Below, piece by piece: positions 9,752 to 21,392 of a DNA stretch of 64,000 bases; position 1 is the first letter of the stretch; every line of letters starts with the position of its first letter. A program made the position numbers and the translations under genes. The notes beneath the pieces are model-generated. The model saw nothing but the letters and a program-made list of their open reading frames with translations, did no database searches and had not been told where the DNA came from. The DNA comes from Erwinia_E haradaeae_H (GTDB taxonomy: Bacteria; Pseudomonadota; Gammaproteobacteria; Enterobacterales; Enterobacteriaceae): the NCBI RefSeq assembly GCF_900698885.1, contig NZ_LR217705.1:558001-622000 (forward strand), written 5' to 3'.

Positions 9752-11676
9752 TTCTGTTAAGTATTATATTTTAATAATTTTTTATTATTATTCAATATCA
9801 TCACTGTATTTAATTTAAAGTTTAAATTTCTCTATGTTATCTATCATAACTTTGCAAAAAATCTGTTTCTACTAATCATATCTTATAATCAAGTGTTATT
9901 ATTTTTTGATAGAGAAATTAAAATATCTTATTTATTATCATCTTAGTATATATATTATAATAGTATTATTTACTATGTTTTTCCAGTAACCTATATCATT
10001 TATCATTCTCCATATAAGTTAATTTGTGGGATTTTTACAAAAAAATGTACATTAACCATACTATGGTACGTTACTTATTAAGTATAAGAATGTATCTAAG
10101 TTACATAAAATCCTAACTTAATAAATTTAATAAGTGAGTATTTAAATAATTTAGTACAATTGTTATTGTATAAGCAACAACAAATACTACAATAGTATTG
10201 TTAAACTATTTTTTACTATTTATATGATAAACTTTAGTTATTTATTTATATTTCCTGGATCATAAAAGAGAAACGATATTACTTATAATTATACATCCAA
10301 ATTACTTATTATACATCGCTTATGTTTGCTACTTAATATTCCACTTACGTCAGTTTTTTTGTATCTTATGGTGTATATTATATGGTAAGTTGTAGTTAAC
10401 AGAAGATATATAAGAATATTTTTATTATTGATTGATTACTTTTCGAGATAGGGTTAAAACTCAGGTTTAATTATCATTAGTGCTATAATGAAAGATTATA
10501 ATTATCAGTTCCAATGAAAATTGGATATATAACTAATATATCAGATATCAATCATCATATCTATGTTTAGATAAAATGTTACTGATAATTGACATTTTTT
10601 TAAAATATCTGCATATCTGAACATAGTAATTAAAATCTCTATATGGAATGTATTTTGTAATTTAAATGAATTTTTATCGAGCAAGAATATTCTTCAATAT
10701 CTTTAAATAAATCTTAAAAAATAAAAACCCTAAAAAATAATTATAATATATCTTGTTTTAAGATAAATGCTGAACGATTTTATATAAAAATTTTAGATGA
10801 GGATCGATTGTATTAGTTATAATTCGCAATTATTATATGTTAGGTAAAAATAAAATAAAATTTTTTATTTTATTTTTACCTAACGAAATTATCTATTTTA
10901 AATGCTATACTACAGACAAGTCAATAAACTGTATATTACATGATAAATGATTTTATCAGTTCTTATGGTAATTGTCTTCTTTTAAAAAAAGAAAATACTT
11001 TACAACATATCTATCTATATAATCACGTTAATACTAATAATGTATTTTTATTATCTTTACTAAGATAGTCATCTATTATCGTTATAAATATATTTATGTA
11101 ACTTCTGTAAGTAGAATAAAGATTGTTTAAGAGTCAAAATACTATGAATATAATCTCATTTCTGCAATTATGAATTAAAATAAATTCGAAATATTATATA
11201 CATAATATATGTGCATGCAATTTATATGATAGTCATTGGGTTTTCGTAGCAAAAATATTGATAGATCATAGGAGTTCTAAAAGTCATGATGATATTTATC
11301 CATGGTTTGTATTAATTGAGATAAAATAAAAAAGATCCTATTAATTTAATTAATAGTTACATTTTATAGTCTTATTTTTTAATTTGATGTTTTATTAGTG
11401 ATAATTTTGTGTATTTTTAAATCAAAATTGATATATATTATGTTTTTTGCAGAATAGTTTTTTGTTTTAAATAAATATAAAACTGTCTAATAGACCGCTA
11501 GTAATCATGTCTTGTTAAAAAATTTTATTTTTTATTCTGAATAATTTATAACTATTATTTTATAGAGTTATTTGTGTTATATCATTTATAATGATTAGGA
11601 CCGGTATTCAGTTGCTAAGCTATTGGGTGAAATTGTTTAAATTTCTATTAGTAGCACACATGAGAACAAAGACTCT
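9752..11676. other. gene desert between adk and coaA
   Basis: About 1.9 kb of very AT-rich DNA. E. coli has hemH and gsk after adk; neither is recognisable. The main structured element is the perfect inverted repeat at 10839-10884. A 61-codon open frame at 11591-11776 overlapping coaA in another frame has no family resemblance and is not called. Confidence 0.6.
10839..10884. repeat. perfect inverted repeat, 22-bp arms, 2-nt loop
   Basis: Left arm 10839-10860 is the exact reverse complement of right arm 10863-10884, separated by TT. The arms begin with the mixed bases GTTAGGT and run into an A/T tract, so the structure is not merely low-complexity sequence. It lies more than 1 kb past the adk stop and about 800 bases before coaA. 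It could be a bidirectional terminator, a cruciform site, or a relic of a deleted transcription unit. Confidence 0.8.
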
Positions 11677-12612
11677 ATGCGAACCATACCTTATTGGTAC
11701 TTTAATCGCACCCAATGGGCGGGATTACCTGATGCAGTACCAAGAACCTTGCAAAAGAGCGAGCTCATCCGTTTAAAACGGGTAAACGCAGATCTTTCAA
11801 TGCAAGAGGTTATAGAGATTTATTTACCGCTTGCTCAATTAATACATTTCTATATAACTTCTAACGTAAAACGTGAAATGGTACTCAAGAAATGCTTTGG
11901 GGCGAATAGTAAAAAAATTCCTTATATTATTAGTATCGCTGGTGGCGTTTCAGTGGGTAAGAGCACTACAGCTCGTATATTACAGGTACTATTAAGTCGA
12001 TGGCCGGTGTATCAGTACGTTGAATTAATCGCAACTGATGGATTTTTATACCCAAATTCTATTTTAACCGAACGCGGGTTAATACAAGAAAAAGGCTTTC
12101 CCTCATCTTATGATATAAATCGTTTAGTAAAATTTGTTGCAGATTTAAAATCAGGTGTTTCACAGGTTAACGCGCCGGTGTATTCTCATTTAATATATGA
12201 TATTGTCCCATCCTGTCATAAAACTATCCGACATCCGGATATTCTTATATTAGAAGGTTTAAACGTTTTACAACGTAACACGAATTATTCTCACAATTAT
12301 CATAAGATTTTTATATCAGATTTTGTAGATTTTTCAATTTATATTGATGCACCAAATGAGCTATTAAAAAATTGGTACACTAGTCGTTTTCTAAAATTTT
12401 GTCAAAACTCTTGCATTAATCCATCTTCCTATTTTCATGATTATGCAAAATTATCCTCTCGGGACGCTATGTTAATTGCAAGTAACATATGGAATGAGAT
12501 CAACTATAGAAATTTAAGAGAAAATATTTTACCGACACGAAAATATGCCAATTTAATTATGACAAAAACTTATAATCACGCCATCTCTTTAGTAAGATTA
12601 AAAAAAGAATAA
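11677..12612 (+). CDS. coaA: pantothenate kinase (type I)
   Basis: CoaA phosphorylates pantothenate with ATP, the committed and CoA-inhibited step of coenzyme A synthesis. The 311 residues match E. coli CoaA (316): the P-loop is [15 protein letters not shown] near residues 86-100, followed by [44 protein letters not shown] and NILPTR near the end. The ATG at 11677 gives an N-terminus 6-8 residues shorter than in E. coli but aligned from PYWYFNR onward; no in-frame ATG lies between it and the upstream stop. Host-fed symbionts often keep CoA synthesis from imported pantothenate. No neighbours are within 900 bases. Confidence 0.95.
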   Translation: MRTIPYWYFNRTQWAGLPDAVPRTLQKSELIRLKRVNADLSMQEVIEIYLPLAQLIHFYITSNVKREMVLKKCFGANSKKIPYIISIAGGVSVGKSTTARILQVLLSRWPVYQYVELIATDGFLYPNSILTERGLIQEKGFPSSYDINRLVKFVADLKSGVSQVNAPVYSHLIYDIVPSCHKTIRHPDILILEGLNVLQRNTNYSHNYHKIFISDFVDFSIYIDAPNELLKNWYTSRFLKFCQNSCINPSSYFHDYAKLSSRDAMLIASNIWNEINYRNLRENILPTRKYANLIMTKTYNHAISLVRLKKE

Positions 12613-13519
12613 AACTAAGAAGATCAGCTTATATATTTGTCAATTTTTTATAAAAAGGTTGATATTAAAAATCAATTTTTAAGTATCATATATAAAATAC
12701 ATTATGTGAATCAGGATAGAATCCGTAACATAATTTTAGAGTATTAGCTAATAATAAGATATATTCGTATTTATCGTACATAAAAAGTTCTGCGTTAGCC
12801 AAGTCTTAATAATTAGATAATTTGTATTATGTTATATAAATAACAATAAGTTAATTTAGTTTACATTATAATCATTAAGGTTAATAGTTAGTACATAAAC
12901 TTGTTTTTGTATAATATACATAAAAATCAGTATCTGCTGATCTATGCAATGCATTTGGTTCCCTGGGATGAGAAACTGAACTAAAATTACACTAACTACT
13001 CAACGTAGAGTGTATCAATTAATATTTAAAGCATTTTATCTAGTGATATGCGTTATCCTTAAAATGATGTGAATCATATGTGATTTTAAAAATCAGACTG
13101 ATTTTTCAAAAAGACAACCTCTGCTGACTGGAGTTTTAAAAACCATAATATATTAACATTATTGATATAGATAGCTAAATAAAATTCAGTCTATAAGATT
13201 AAAAAAATCTTTTTATACTATATACATTGCCTCTAACTAGTTTCTTCTAACTAATATATGCCAGTGAAATAGTTATCTAAAAATAACAGAATTGATAATA
13301 ACCTAGTCATGCTATAGATTTTCTCATAAAAATATAATCTTTTTATAATATAGGTATTCTTTTGTTTAGCGCTAGATGTTACAAATAGATTAATCATAAT
13401 TAACTGCAGATTTCATTTTTTTATTAAAAGTTATTAATGTTAGTTATATCTAATGCAACTCCTGAAAAATGGTTTGAGAAAAAGAAATATTTATCTATTA
13501 CTATTATTTAAGGTGCATT
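12613..13519. other. gene desert between coaA and rlmK
   Basis: About 900 AT-rich bases with no recognisable gene. The missing N-terminal RlmL half of the next gene would be expected immediately upstream of it, but no open frame or motif of that domain is visible. No tRNA cluster of the kind found near coaA in E. coli was seen. Confidence 0.55.
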
Positions 13520-14644
13520 ATGAAGATCTATAATGAATTATATAATATATCCTTATTAGATTCTATAACGCAGAATTTTTCATATTATCAACAACAGATA
13601 AATAATCAGCTTAAAGATATTCATGGCATACAGGAGTACATTCAGAAATATAACCAAATAATAGATCAAAAAAAAGACATATATGTAAATCAATATGTTA
13701 TAGATTACGCTAATCGCCTACGCAAAAATATTAAAAAACTAGATACATGGGCAAGAATTCAGGGCATTGAATGTTATCGCATCTATGATCGAGACTTACC
13801 AGATTGCAAGGTTTCTGTGGATCGTTATGGTAATTGGATCGTTATTCATGAGTATGCACCGCCGACCACTATTAACACATTTAAAACGCTCCAGCATCTT
13901 TTAAATATTATCTCTACTACCTTGGAGGTACTTAAACAACCAGTCAATAGAGTAGTATTAAAAACTCGAATTAAACAAAAAGGAAAGGAACGGCAGTATA
14001 AAAAAATAGACCAGAATGACAATTATCTTTTAGTGGCTGAATTTGATGCAAAATTATTGGTTAATTTAACTGATTATATTGATACTGGACTTTTTTTAGA
14101 TCAGCGCATTATACGAAAAATACTAGGGAAACTTAGTAGGGGAAAAGACTTTTTAAATCTATTCTCATATACTGGTAGCGCTAGTGTATATGCTGGGCTA
14201 GGGGGAGCCTTGAGCACAACAAGTATTGACATGTCTCACACATATCTTGCATGGGCCAAGCGGAACATGTGCCTCAACGGCCTCTCTGGAAATAAACATT
14301 ACTTTGTTAGAGCTAACTGCTTACACTGGATTCGCCATGCTACAGAAAAGTTCGATATAATTTTTGTTAATCCTCCTACTTTTTCTAATTCAAAAAAAAT
14401 GAACAGAAGTTTTGATGTACAACGCGATTACCTAGAATTGCTTTGGTACTTAAAACGTTTGTTACGTATGCACGGAAAAATATTTTTTTCTAACAATAAA
14501 CATGGGTTTAAAATGCACTTATTTGGCTTGGAATCTATAGGGATGATAGCTACTGAGATCACTGCTAAAATCCAATCTAAAGATTTCACTCATGCTCACT
14601 CTATAATAAAATGTTGGATTATAACGCATTCTAGTAAAGATTAA
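13520..14644 (+). CDS. rlmK: stand-alone 23S rRNA methyltransferase RlmK domain
   Basis: The 374 residues match only the C-terminal half of E. coli RlmKL (702 residues), the part that makes m7G2069 in 23S rRNA. From about residue 60 it follows Rlm[57 protein letters not shown], then the SAM-binding [20 protein letters not shown] at 211-230, motif [13 protein letters not shown] at 284-294 and [12 protein letters not shown]. coli has DPPTF at motif IV. The N-terminal THUMP and RlmL (m2G2445) domains are absent, replaced by about 60 residues of unplaced sequence. An AGG lies before the ATG at 13520. Domain identity is secure; retained activity is inferred. Confidence 0.88.
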   Translation: MKIYNELYNISLLDSITQNFSYYQQQINNQLKDIHGIQEYIQKYNQIIDQKKDIYVNQYVIDYANRLRKNIKKLDTWARIQGIECYRIYDRDLPDCKVSVDRYGNWIVIHEYAPPTTINTFKTLQHLLNIISTTLEVLKQPVNRVVLKTRIKQKGKERQYKKIDQNDNYLLVAEFDAKLLVNLTDYIDTGLFLDQRIIRKILGKLSRGKDFLNLFSYTGSASVYAGLGGALSTTSIDMSHTYLAWAKRNMCLNGLSGNKHYFVRANCLHWIRHATEKFDIIFVNPPTFSNSKKMNRSFDVQRDYLELLWYLKRLLRMHGKIFFSNNKHGFKMHLFGLESIGMIATEITAKIQSKDFTHAHSIIKCWIITHSSKD

Positions 14645-15567
14645 AAAATTTACAATTAATGACATTAGTTTTTATGATAATCTCCAAAATCAAAAAGAAT
14701 AAATTATAAGACAATTTTTAACTATATTATAATTTCTGTATGCTGCAGAACATAAGTTATAGAGATATTCTATAAACAATATCTCGAAAATCTGATGAGT
14801 CATATAAAAACATATTATTTTTAATAAACATTTTTATACAAGCATTATGCTCTTAACAGAAAATTATTTTATACTCTTAGATAAGAATAAATTAGGCGCT
14901 ATAGTTTTTAGCAAAATATATTTATTGTTTATCTGCGTTAAGAATAATCAGTTTATTGGTATTCAGATAATTACAAATTATGATGATTATCAAAAGCTTT
15001 GCTCTATACTAAGTGACTATTATTAGAATATATACAATGAAATTTTATAAAATATTAAGCATTATAACGAATTTTGGATTTTAAATGCTTTTAAAGAGTT
15101 ATAAATTTAAATAAGAACAAATATTGTGTTATTATTGACTATTATCAATAACTTATCTCTGATAATATCATTAATATATCTTGCATTATACTGAAAAAGT
15201 ATCATTATTTACATATCCTTAATAGCTCTTAAATGTTATGCAAAACAATATTTAGAATATAAGCTCAGATGCTAAGTGACATCATATAAAAAATATCAGT
15301 AAAGAATCTCTGTATATTATTGATTAGTGAAAAGCATTGGGTATTTTATACCAACATGGTATTTAATAAAATTTGGAAGGATTGTTGTAATCCGATATTA
15401 GAAAATACATAAAATCACAACATACATAATTTATAGTTTGCAACCCAATGCAGATTCTCTCAGGATAATTATTTATTTTTTGGTAATATATATAATTTTA
15501 TTAATCATTATATAGTTATTAGAATACATAACTATAAAATATTTTTTATAGATTTTTATTAATTTGA

Positions 15568-15607
15568 CACTAAAGATATGACTAAATCACTAAAGATATG
15601 ACTAAAT
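15568..15607. repeat. exact tandem duplication, 2 x 20 bp
   Basis: Bases 15568-15587 are repeated exactly at 15588-15607. It is a recent slippage-type duplication in non-coding DNA. Confidence 0.9.
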
Positions 15608-15959
15608 CATATTTTGAAAAATGTAGTGATATTCAAAAATATGTAACATTTCATAATAAAGTAAGTCAGAAAGCAATACATACTACATTAATAAAAAATA
15701 TTTAATATTGTATTATATTTTTATAAAAAATTATCATTGTATTGTAAAATTAGAAATATATAACAATAATTATATTTTATTTTTTTAAAATTTTAAAATA
15801 TTCCTGCATCAAACCATCAAAATAGATTTTGTAGTTAAATGTTATTTAATAGAAATACTTGATAGCTGAAAAATAAATAAATACTCTTCAATGTGTTTTC
15901 TGGGTAATGCAAAGATCGCTATCAGCAATGATAATCGTAAATATAATTATATCAATTAT

Positions 15960-16024
15960 TTTCCCTCTCATCTAACAACCTAATTAGTTTATTAAACCTT
16001 TTTAGTTGTTAGATAAGAGGGAAA
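15960..16024. repeat. inverted repeat, 20-bp arms, 25-nt loop
   Basis: Arm 15960-15979 (TTTCCCTCTCATCTAACAAC) pairs with 16005-16024 with a single non-Watson-Crick position. The arms are clearly more GC-rich than the surrounding desert, and the one change conserves pairing as G-U on one strand. No T-tract follows, so it is not a classic terminator. It could be the stem of a small RNA or two inverted copies of a short element. Confidence 0.75.
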
Positions 16025-16496
16025 CTATGTAGAATTATTCATGTTGGTAGAATAATATTCTATGCTCATTAAAAAATTGTCAATATAAAGGTAATTTTTT
16101 ATTTTTTGCATCAATCTAGCAAGGGATGATATAATTTATGTTATTAGTTTACCAACTCTGGCTTAAAACGCTATTTCTCTTTAAATTATAAAAATCTAAT
16201 ATTAAGCACTAGTTATAAACTCATAGGATATTACAATAATCTTGTAATATAAAATATGATTTTGATCATAAATATATTATGACAAAGTTATTCAGAATCA
16301 AATTCTAAATAAGGTTATATAAAATATATATTTTATATTTTATTCGTTTTTCTAGTATGTTATCTCTATAATAATTTGTGAATATTTACTGAAGCAATTA
16401 TACTAAATAATAAAATTATATATTGCATCAGGGTTAAATTCAGTAGATTATGTTAACCATGCATGTTAGATTTTTTAAAAATATTAGTTACATAAT

Positions 16497-18026
16497 TTAA
16501 ATATGTAAAAAAATACACAATAACCAAATAAGAGAAAATAATAATGTTAAACCCCATGCCAAAAAGTGCCCAAATCGTACATAAGGTGTTAAACCAGAAG
16601 TTGGTGTCACCTGCGCCATTAAAACCTTTGATTCACATTGTGGAATTATATGAGAAATTTCACCGTTAGCATTAATAATGGCTGTTACACCATTATTTGT
16701 AGCATACAATAGGGGTCTTCCTAGTTCTAGCGCGCGCATTTGTGCCATTTGTAGGTGTTGCCATGGGCAAGTTGAACTTCCAAACCACGCGTCATTTGAT
16801 ATAGTTAGTAAAAAATCAGTATCTGTACGTATATTATCGCGCATTTTTTGTCCTAATATTACTTCATAGCATAACGCTGGGGTAATATGATAACCTGCTA
16901 CTTGTAACTGAGGCTGAATATATTTTCCTTGACTAAATTCAGATGGCAAAAAATCAAAAAACGGTATAAAAAATCGTAAAATAGTTTTTAAAGGAAGATA
17001 TTCGCCAAAAGGTACTAAATGGTTCTTTTGATAACGATTTTCACTCCAGTAACGATAAGGAATATCGCTACCTACTACAATAATTGTATTATAAGTAGAA
17101 TAGCTGTTCATTTCAAAACGAGAATCTATAATTCCAGTGACTAAAGTAGTTCCAGACATTCGTAGAGTTTTATCACTAGATTGCAGAAAAAATTGCTGAT
17201 TAGATTCAAAATCAGGTAGAGCAGATTCAGGCCATATGATAATTGCTACTTTTCCAACATAGGGCTTACTGAGTTGCATATAAATTGAGAGAATCTTTTC
17301 TATCTGCTCAGGAGACTGTATTACTGATGGAGAGATATTGCCTTGAACTAAAGCAACATTTACCATACGTTCCTTTATTGGTAAATACCAAGTTATTTTA
17401 CTTAATACCACACTAATTATAAATATTAGCGGAATGAAGACTATAACAATAAATCGATTTTTTAAAAGTGCATACACAACTAATCCAGAAATCATCATTA
17501 AGAAAAAAGTTATTGATTCCACTCCCATTAATGGAGCTAGACCTTTGAGTGGGCCATTAATTTGACTATAACCAAATTGTAACCATGGAAAGCCAGTTAA
17601 TACCCAACTACGAAAAAATTCAGTAATTTGCCAAATTATTGGAGCCACGATTGTTAGGCGAAGAAATAAATTTGTGGCACATAGCTTGTCTAGTAGTACA
17701 ATAAATAAAAGAGGGTATAAAGCTAGATAAGAAGATAGTAAAAATAAAATAAAAATACTAAATATACAAGAAATTCCATAAAAAGTGTTAATGCTGATAT
17801 AAACCCAATGCAATCCGCTACCAAAGAAACCTAAGCCCCATATAAACGAAATTGTGCTCGCCTGGCGCATAGTTCGATGCAATGTTAAACTCTGTAATCC
17901 ACATAATGACGCAATGGCAGCCTGCCAAAAGTCGTATGGAGAGAAACTCAGTGTACCAAGAGCACCTGTAAAAAATGCTGCAAATAAACGTAAATACTGA
18001 TTATAGGAGTTGCTTAAGAGTTCCAT
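16497..18026 (-). CDS. lnt: apolipoprotein N-acyltransferase
   Basis: Lnt adds the third acyl chain to the N-terminal cysteine of lipoproteins in the inner membrane, which Lol-dependent sorting normally needs. The 509 residues match E. coli Lnt (512). Several N-terminal membrane helices span about residues 12-210, followed by a periplasmic nitrilase-type domain. The catalytic triad is present: E267 (IIWPESALPDF), K334 (KNHLVPFGEYLP) and C386 (PALCYEV). A final C-terminal helix follows. The ATG at 18026 gives the full family N-terminus although the ribosome-binding site is weak. In E. coli it sits in ybeZ-ybeY-corC-lnt; here ybeY lies upstream on the same strand across a 1.2 kb gap where corC would be. 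Confidence 0.96.
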   Translation of the reverse strand: MELLSNSYNQYLRLFAAFFTGALGTLSFSPYDFWQAAIASLCGLQSLTLHRTMRQASTISFIWGLGFFGSGLHWVYISINTFYGISCIFSIFILFLLSSYLALYPLLFIVLLDKLCATNLFLRLTIVAPIIWQITEFFRSWVLTGFPWLQFGYSQINGPLKGLAPLMGVESITFFLMMISGLVVYALLKNRFIVIVFIPLIFIISVVLSKITWYLPIKERMVNVALVQGNISPSVIQSPEQIEKILSIYMQLSKPYVGKVAIIIWPESALPDFESNQQFFLQSSDKTLRMSGTTLVTGIIDSRFEMNSYSTYNTIIVVGSDIPYRYWSENRYQKNHLVPFGEYLPLKTILRFFIPFFDFLPSEFSQGKYIQPQLQVAGYHITPALCYEVILGQKMRDNIRTDTDFLLTISNDAWFGSSTCPWQHLQMAQMRALELGRPLLYATNNGVTAIINANGEISHIIPQCESKVLMAQVTPTSGLTPYVRFGHFLAWGLTLLFSLIWLLCIFLHI

Positions 18027-19203
18027 ATGAGAAACATATTATGTTGGCTTATCATGATATTTATCTAGTTAATATATTTAGTGAATTGATTCACTATTAT
18101 CTTTCTAATGTGATAATGACCATTAATGGTTTTAGATATATACAAAAATATTTTTTAACATTAATTTTTATAAAATATAATATTTTGAATAAAATTCATA
18201 TAATAATTAATAAAAAATTATATTGAATATATATAAAATATTAATGATTAATAAAAATTATTATATAGTTTTTAAATATTTTTAAAACAGTTATATATAG
18301 CATTAGTGTTTGATGTTAAATATTTGAATTTATATAATAAAAGAACTATTTTTTGTATGATAAGTTTTCACTATCATTTATATATAACTATATTATAATA
18401 CATATAATATGTGATAAATTTATTAGTCTTGCTAACTATATAAATCCAATTTATTTTTTTAAAATTTAAAAAAATCAAAAATAATAAATATTATAAAATC
18501 TAATAAAATATTTTAATTTTTATTATTTAAATTAACATTAAGACTTTATCATTAAACTAAATAGAAATAAAAGAGTCTTTTATTAGTTAATACTTATTAG
18601 TTAAATATATAAATATATAAACTACTACATATAGATATAGCTATATAAGAGAATCTCTGATAACTTTGAAATATATATAATAATATTATTTAATATTTTA
18701 TTTTTTAAAAAAATTATTTTTTTAAAAAATTAGAATTTTTCTTTTAAGTAATTTTATAAATAAATTAAAGTTTATGTATTAATATATTATATTATAATAT
18801 ACATTATAATATAATATATTAATACATAAACTTCTGTTTCTTTTAGGGGCAAGGAATTAACAATAGATAAAAATATTTAATTTACAATTTTTGAGACATT
18901 ATAATTTTTAATGATTAGAAACATAACTGATTACATTAGTAATTGTGTAAAATATGTGATAAATATAAAATAAAACAGTAGTAAATTGTTACTACTCGAT
19001 GATCTATCTATTGGTTACTAACCTAATATTAAAAATAGATGTATATCTAAATAATTTTTATTATTATTTACTGAGTAAATGGTGATAGAAATATTTTTCT
19101 TTACTATAAAGAATAATTAATTGATTAAAATTAGAATAAAAAATCAGATCAGTAGAGTGATAACCAAAAATTTTTATTTTTATCACTATGTTAATAAACA
19201 AAT
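18027..19203. other. gene desert at the expected corC position
   Basis: About 1.2 kb of extremely AT-rich DNA between lnt and ybeY. E. coli carries corC (ybeX, about 880 bp) at this position. No open frame survives on the minus strand. The main structure is the 31-bp inverted repeat at 18768-18833. The 83-codon frame at 17975-18226 is low-complexity and is not called. Confidence 0.6.
18768..18833. repeat. perfect inverted repeat, 31-bp arms, 4-nt loop
   Basis: Bases 18768-18798 are the exact reverse complement of 18803-18833, with ATAC between them. The outer ends (AAGTTTATGTATT / AATACATAAACTT) are not simple AT alternation, although the inner part is. It is the longest perfect palindrome seen in the window and would form a stable hairpin or cruciform. 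It lies about 370 bases downstream of ybeY in the lost-corC interval. Confidence 0.85.
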
Positions 19204-19671
19204 TTATTCTATGTTGGCTATGTAGGGATCTGAATAACCAAGTAATAATATGATTTTAGTCTCTAATTTTTCCATTTCTTCTGCGGTAGACTGCGAGGAA
19301 TGATCATAACCCAATAAATGCAGACTGCCATGAATAGTCATGTGCGCCCAATGCGCTTCAAGTGATTTATTCTGTGACAATGCTTCTAACTCGACAACTT
19401 GACGGCAAATCACTAAATCACCTAATAAAGGTATTTTTATATAAGAAGGCGCTGTAAAAGGAAAAGAAAGAATATTAGTTGGTTGATTTTTTTTACAAAA
19501 CATCCAGTTTAATGCACGGCTTTCTTTTTCATCGACTAGACGAATAGTAATCTCTTTTTTTTGTTTACACTTTGGTAGAGCTGCCGACACCCATTTTAAA
19601 AAATTAGATTTTTTCGGTAAACCCTGTGGCATGCTACAGGCAATCTGAAGATTTAAAATTATAACACTCAT
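19204..19671 (-). CDS. ybeY: endoribonuclease YbeY, 16S rRNA maturation factor
   Basis: YbeY is a small zinc-dependent RNase needed for 16S rRNA 3'-end maturation and ribosome quality control. From the ATG at 19671 the product is 155 residues, the same as E. coli YbeY. The metal site [11 protein letters not shown] is intact at residues 114-124, after [21 protein letters not shown] and LEAHWAHM. The frame opens six codons further upstream, but GGAG five bases before 19671 and the family N-terminus ([12 protein letters not shown]) favour the inner start. Its E. coli neighbours ybeZ and corC are missing on either side, leaving lnt as the nearest kept member of the old operon. Confidence 0.95.
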   Translation of the reverse strand: MSVIILNLQIACSMPQGLPKKSNFLKWVSAALPKCKQKKEITIRLVDEKESRALNWMFCKKNQPTNILSFPFTAPSYIKIPLLGDLVICRQVVELEALSQNKSLEAHWAHMTIHGSLHLLGYDHSSQSTAEEMEKLETKIILLLGYSDPYIANIE

Positions 19672-21392
19672 CAATTCTCCTACAAACATATGGGTGTATT
19701 TAAGTAAGTTGAAAATTATTATCTATTAAGAATCTTTTCTTAAAATAATTACATATGAATAGCACTGAAAGTGCTCTTATGTTATCCATTTCTTTTATTT
19801 ATATAATAAAATAATTAAATTATGACTGGATGTAACAACTTATGATGTATTCACTTTAGTGAAAGCTATTTATTAGGACTTTTTACAATTATTATTAAAT
19901 ATATAAATATATATACATACATACAATATTTAGATTTAATAACTAAAAATATAATCAATTTTTATTTAGATTTAATTTATTCAATAGTATTGAATTAATA
20001 TTTTTAATCACTGATGATTAGTGCAGCACTATTTTTATAGTAAAGAAAATAATTACTATAAACATAGAAATTAAAAGATTTTTACTGGTTTTTATTATTT
20101 TTCATAATTACTTTATTAAATATTATTAAGTATATATGAATATATATAATTCAGTATTAGGAAGATGAAAATATAAAAATATACTGTTTATAACAATGTG
20201 CTATTTGTAAAATTCTATTAATTGTAAAACTAGTAAAATATTTTTTATTAAAAAATATTTTGTAATGATGATTATCATAATGATAATTATTTAACGTAGT
20301 AACTTATATTCTAACTACACTTTAATTTCTTCTAATACATTTTTATATTTCAGTGATTAATATTATTTGTCATCGTTAATTATAGTATATATAATTTGTT
20401 TCAATTATTCGTTCATAGTCCAAAGATTATATTAGTTAAAAAAATTTATTAATATAATCTCGAGACTCATAAAATAATCATAGAAACCTGTTATTTCTAG
20501 TTTATAAAATGTATTTAATTATATTAATGCATTTATATCTAATTTATATCTAAATTATTCATGACTATTTCGTCTGTTATATAATTTTATTAAAAATTAA
20601 AAATTAAAAATTAAAAATTAAAAACTTACTGAATTTATGATCTAACTTTTCTTTATGAAATAAAAGCTCAGGTTATGTTCTACTAATTATTTTTTATTTT
20701 TTATCACTATGGTTTTATTTATTATCGCATAATGCACAAAGATTTAATCAAGTCATACATAGCCAGAGTATTAATTCTGAATGTCTTATGCTAACAATCA
20801 ACACTAATGCAATTTATTTAAATTTTTTAATGTGTTTTTATATTACTTTGCGTATATCTCGCCATTGATATATTATTTAATTTATATAGGGCATGCAATC
20901 TAAGCATGATTGACGAAATATACACAGTAAAATTTTTTAATTTTGAGACCTTAAAATCAATGCGATATATAAATATAATTTTTTATTATTTAGCTATCAA
21001 TCTTTATAGATTAAAAAATCTAGTCTGATACTAAAAATTAGATTTCTTTATCTGTCTAAAATTAATAAATAAAAAATTTAGTAAAATAAACATTCAATTT
21101 GTGCACTGTTTATAATAAAAACTATAGTATATCGAAGATTATCATCTCCAGTAGCAGACCTGTAATCTTTTATAACTGTATGTTTTTAAACAGTAGACAG
21201 CACTCAAGATTAATATAAAATACTCTGAGAGTAATTATTATTGCTCTTTTTTAACATACTGTCTTTTTTTAATTCATGCAATTACAGACCATTGAGGTAT
21301 ATCATACGGGCTCTTGCAGGGAGTATACTGCTAAACTTTACATAAAGATTAAAATCTAAAAATATTTTTTAGATTTAGGAAGGGTTTTTATT
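19672..21392. other. gene desert at the expected ybeZ/miaB position
   Basis: About 1.7 kb of AT-rich DNA between ybeY and hemG. E. coli has ybeZ and miaB upstream of ybeY; no trace is readable. A 7-bp microsatellite lies at 20591-20625. A palindromic stretch around 20267-20290 resembles a Fur box but has no gene placed to use it. Confidence 0.55.
20591..20625. repeat. tandem repeat, 5 x 7 bp (TAAAAAT)
   Basis: Four exact TAAAAAT units and a fifth ending in C. It is an AT microsatellite in non-coding DNA. Confidence 0.85.

Larger units (their letters stand above)
14645..16496. other. gene desert between rlmK and lnt
   Basis: About 1.85 kb of AT-rich DNA between convergent genes. It carries an exact 20-bp tandem duplication (15568-15607) and a 20-bp stem hairpin (15960-16024). 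No coding frame with family resemblance was seen. Confidence 0.6.

Noticed and set aside
11591..11776. 61-codon frame overlapping the 5' end of coaA
   Set aside because: It lies in a different frame from coaA, which matches its family from 11677; no similarity to anything recognised.
17975..18226. 83-codon plus-strand frame overlapping the 5' end of lnt
   Set aside because: It starts inside lnt on the other strand and ends in low-complexity Ile/Asn/Lys sequence typical of chance frames.
20263..20292. Fur-box-like palindrome (ATTATCATAATGATAAT)
   Set aside because: It lies mid-desert, about 600 bases upstream of ybeY and on the 3' side of hemG, so no gene is placed to be controlled; chance is likely in AT-rich DNA.
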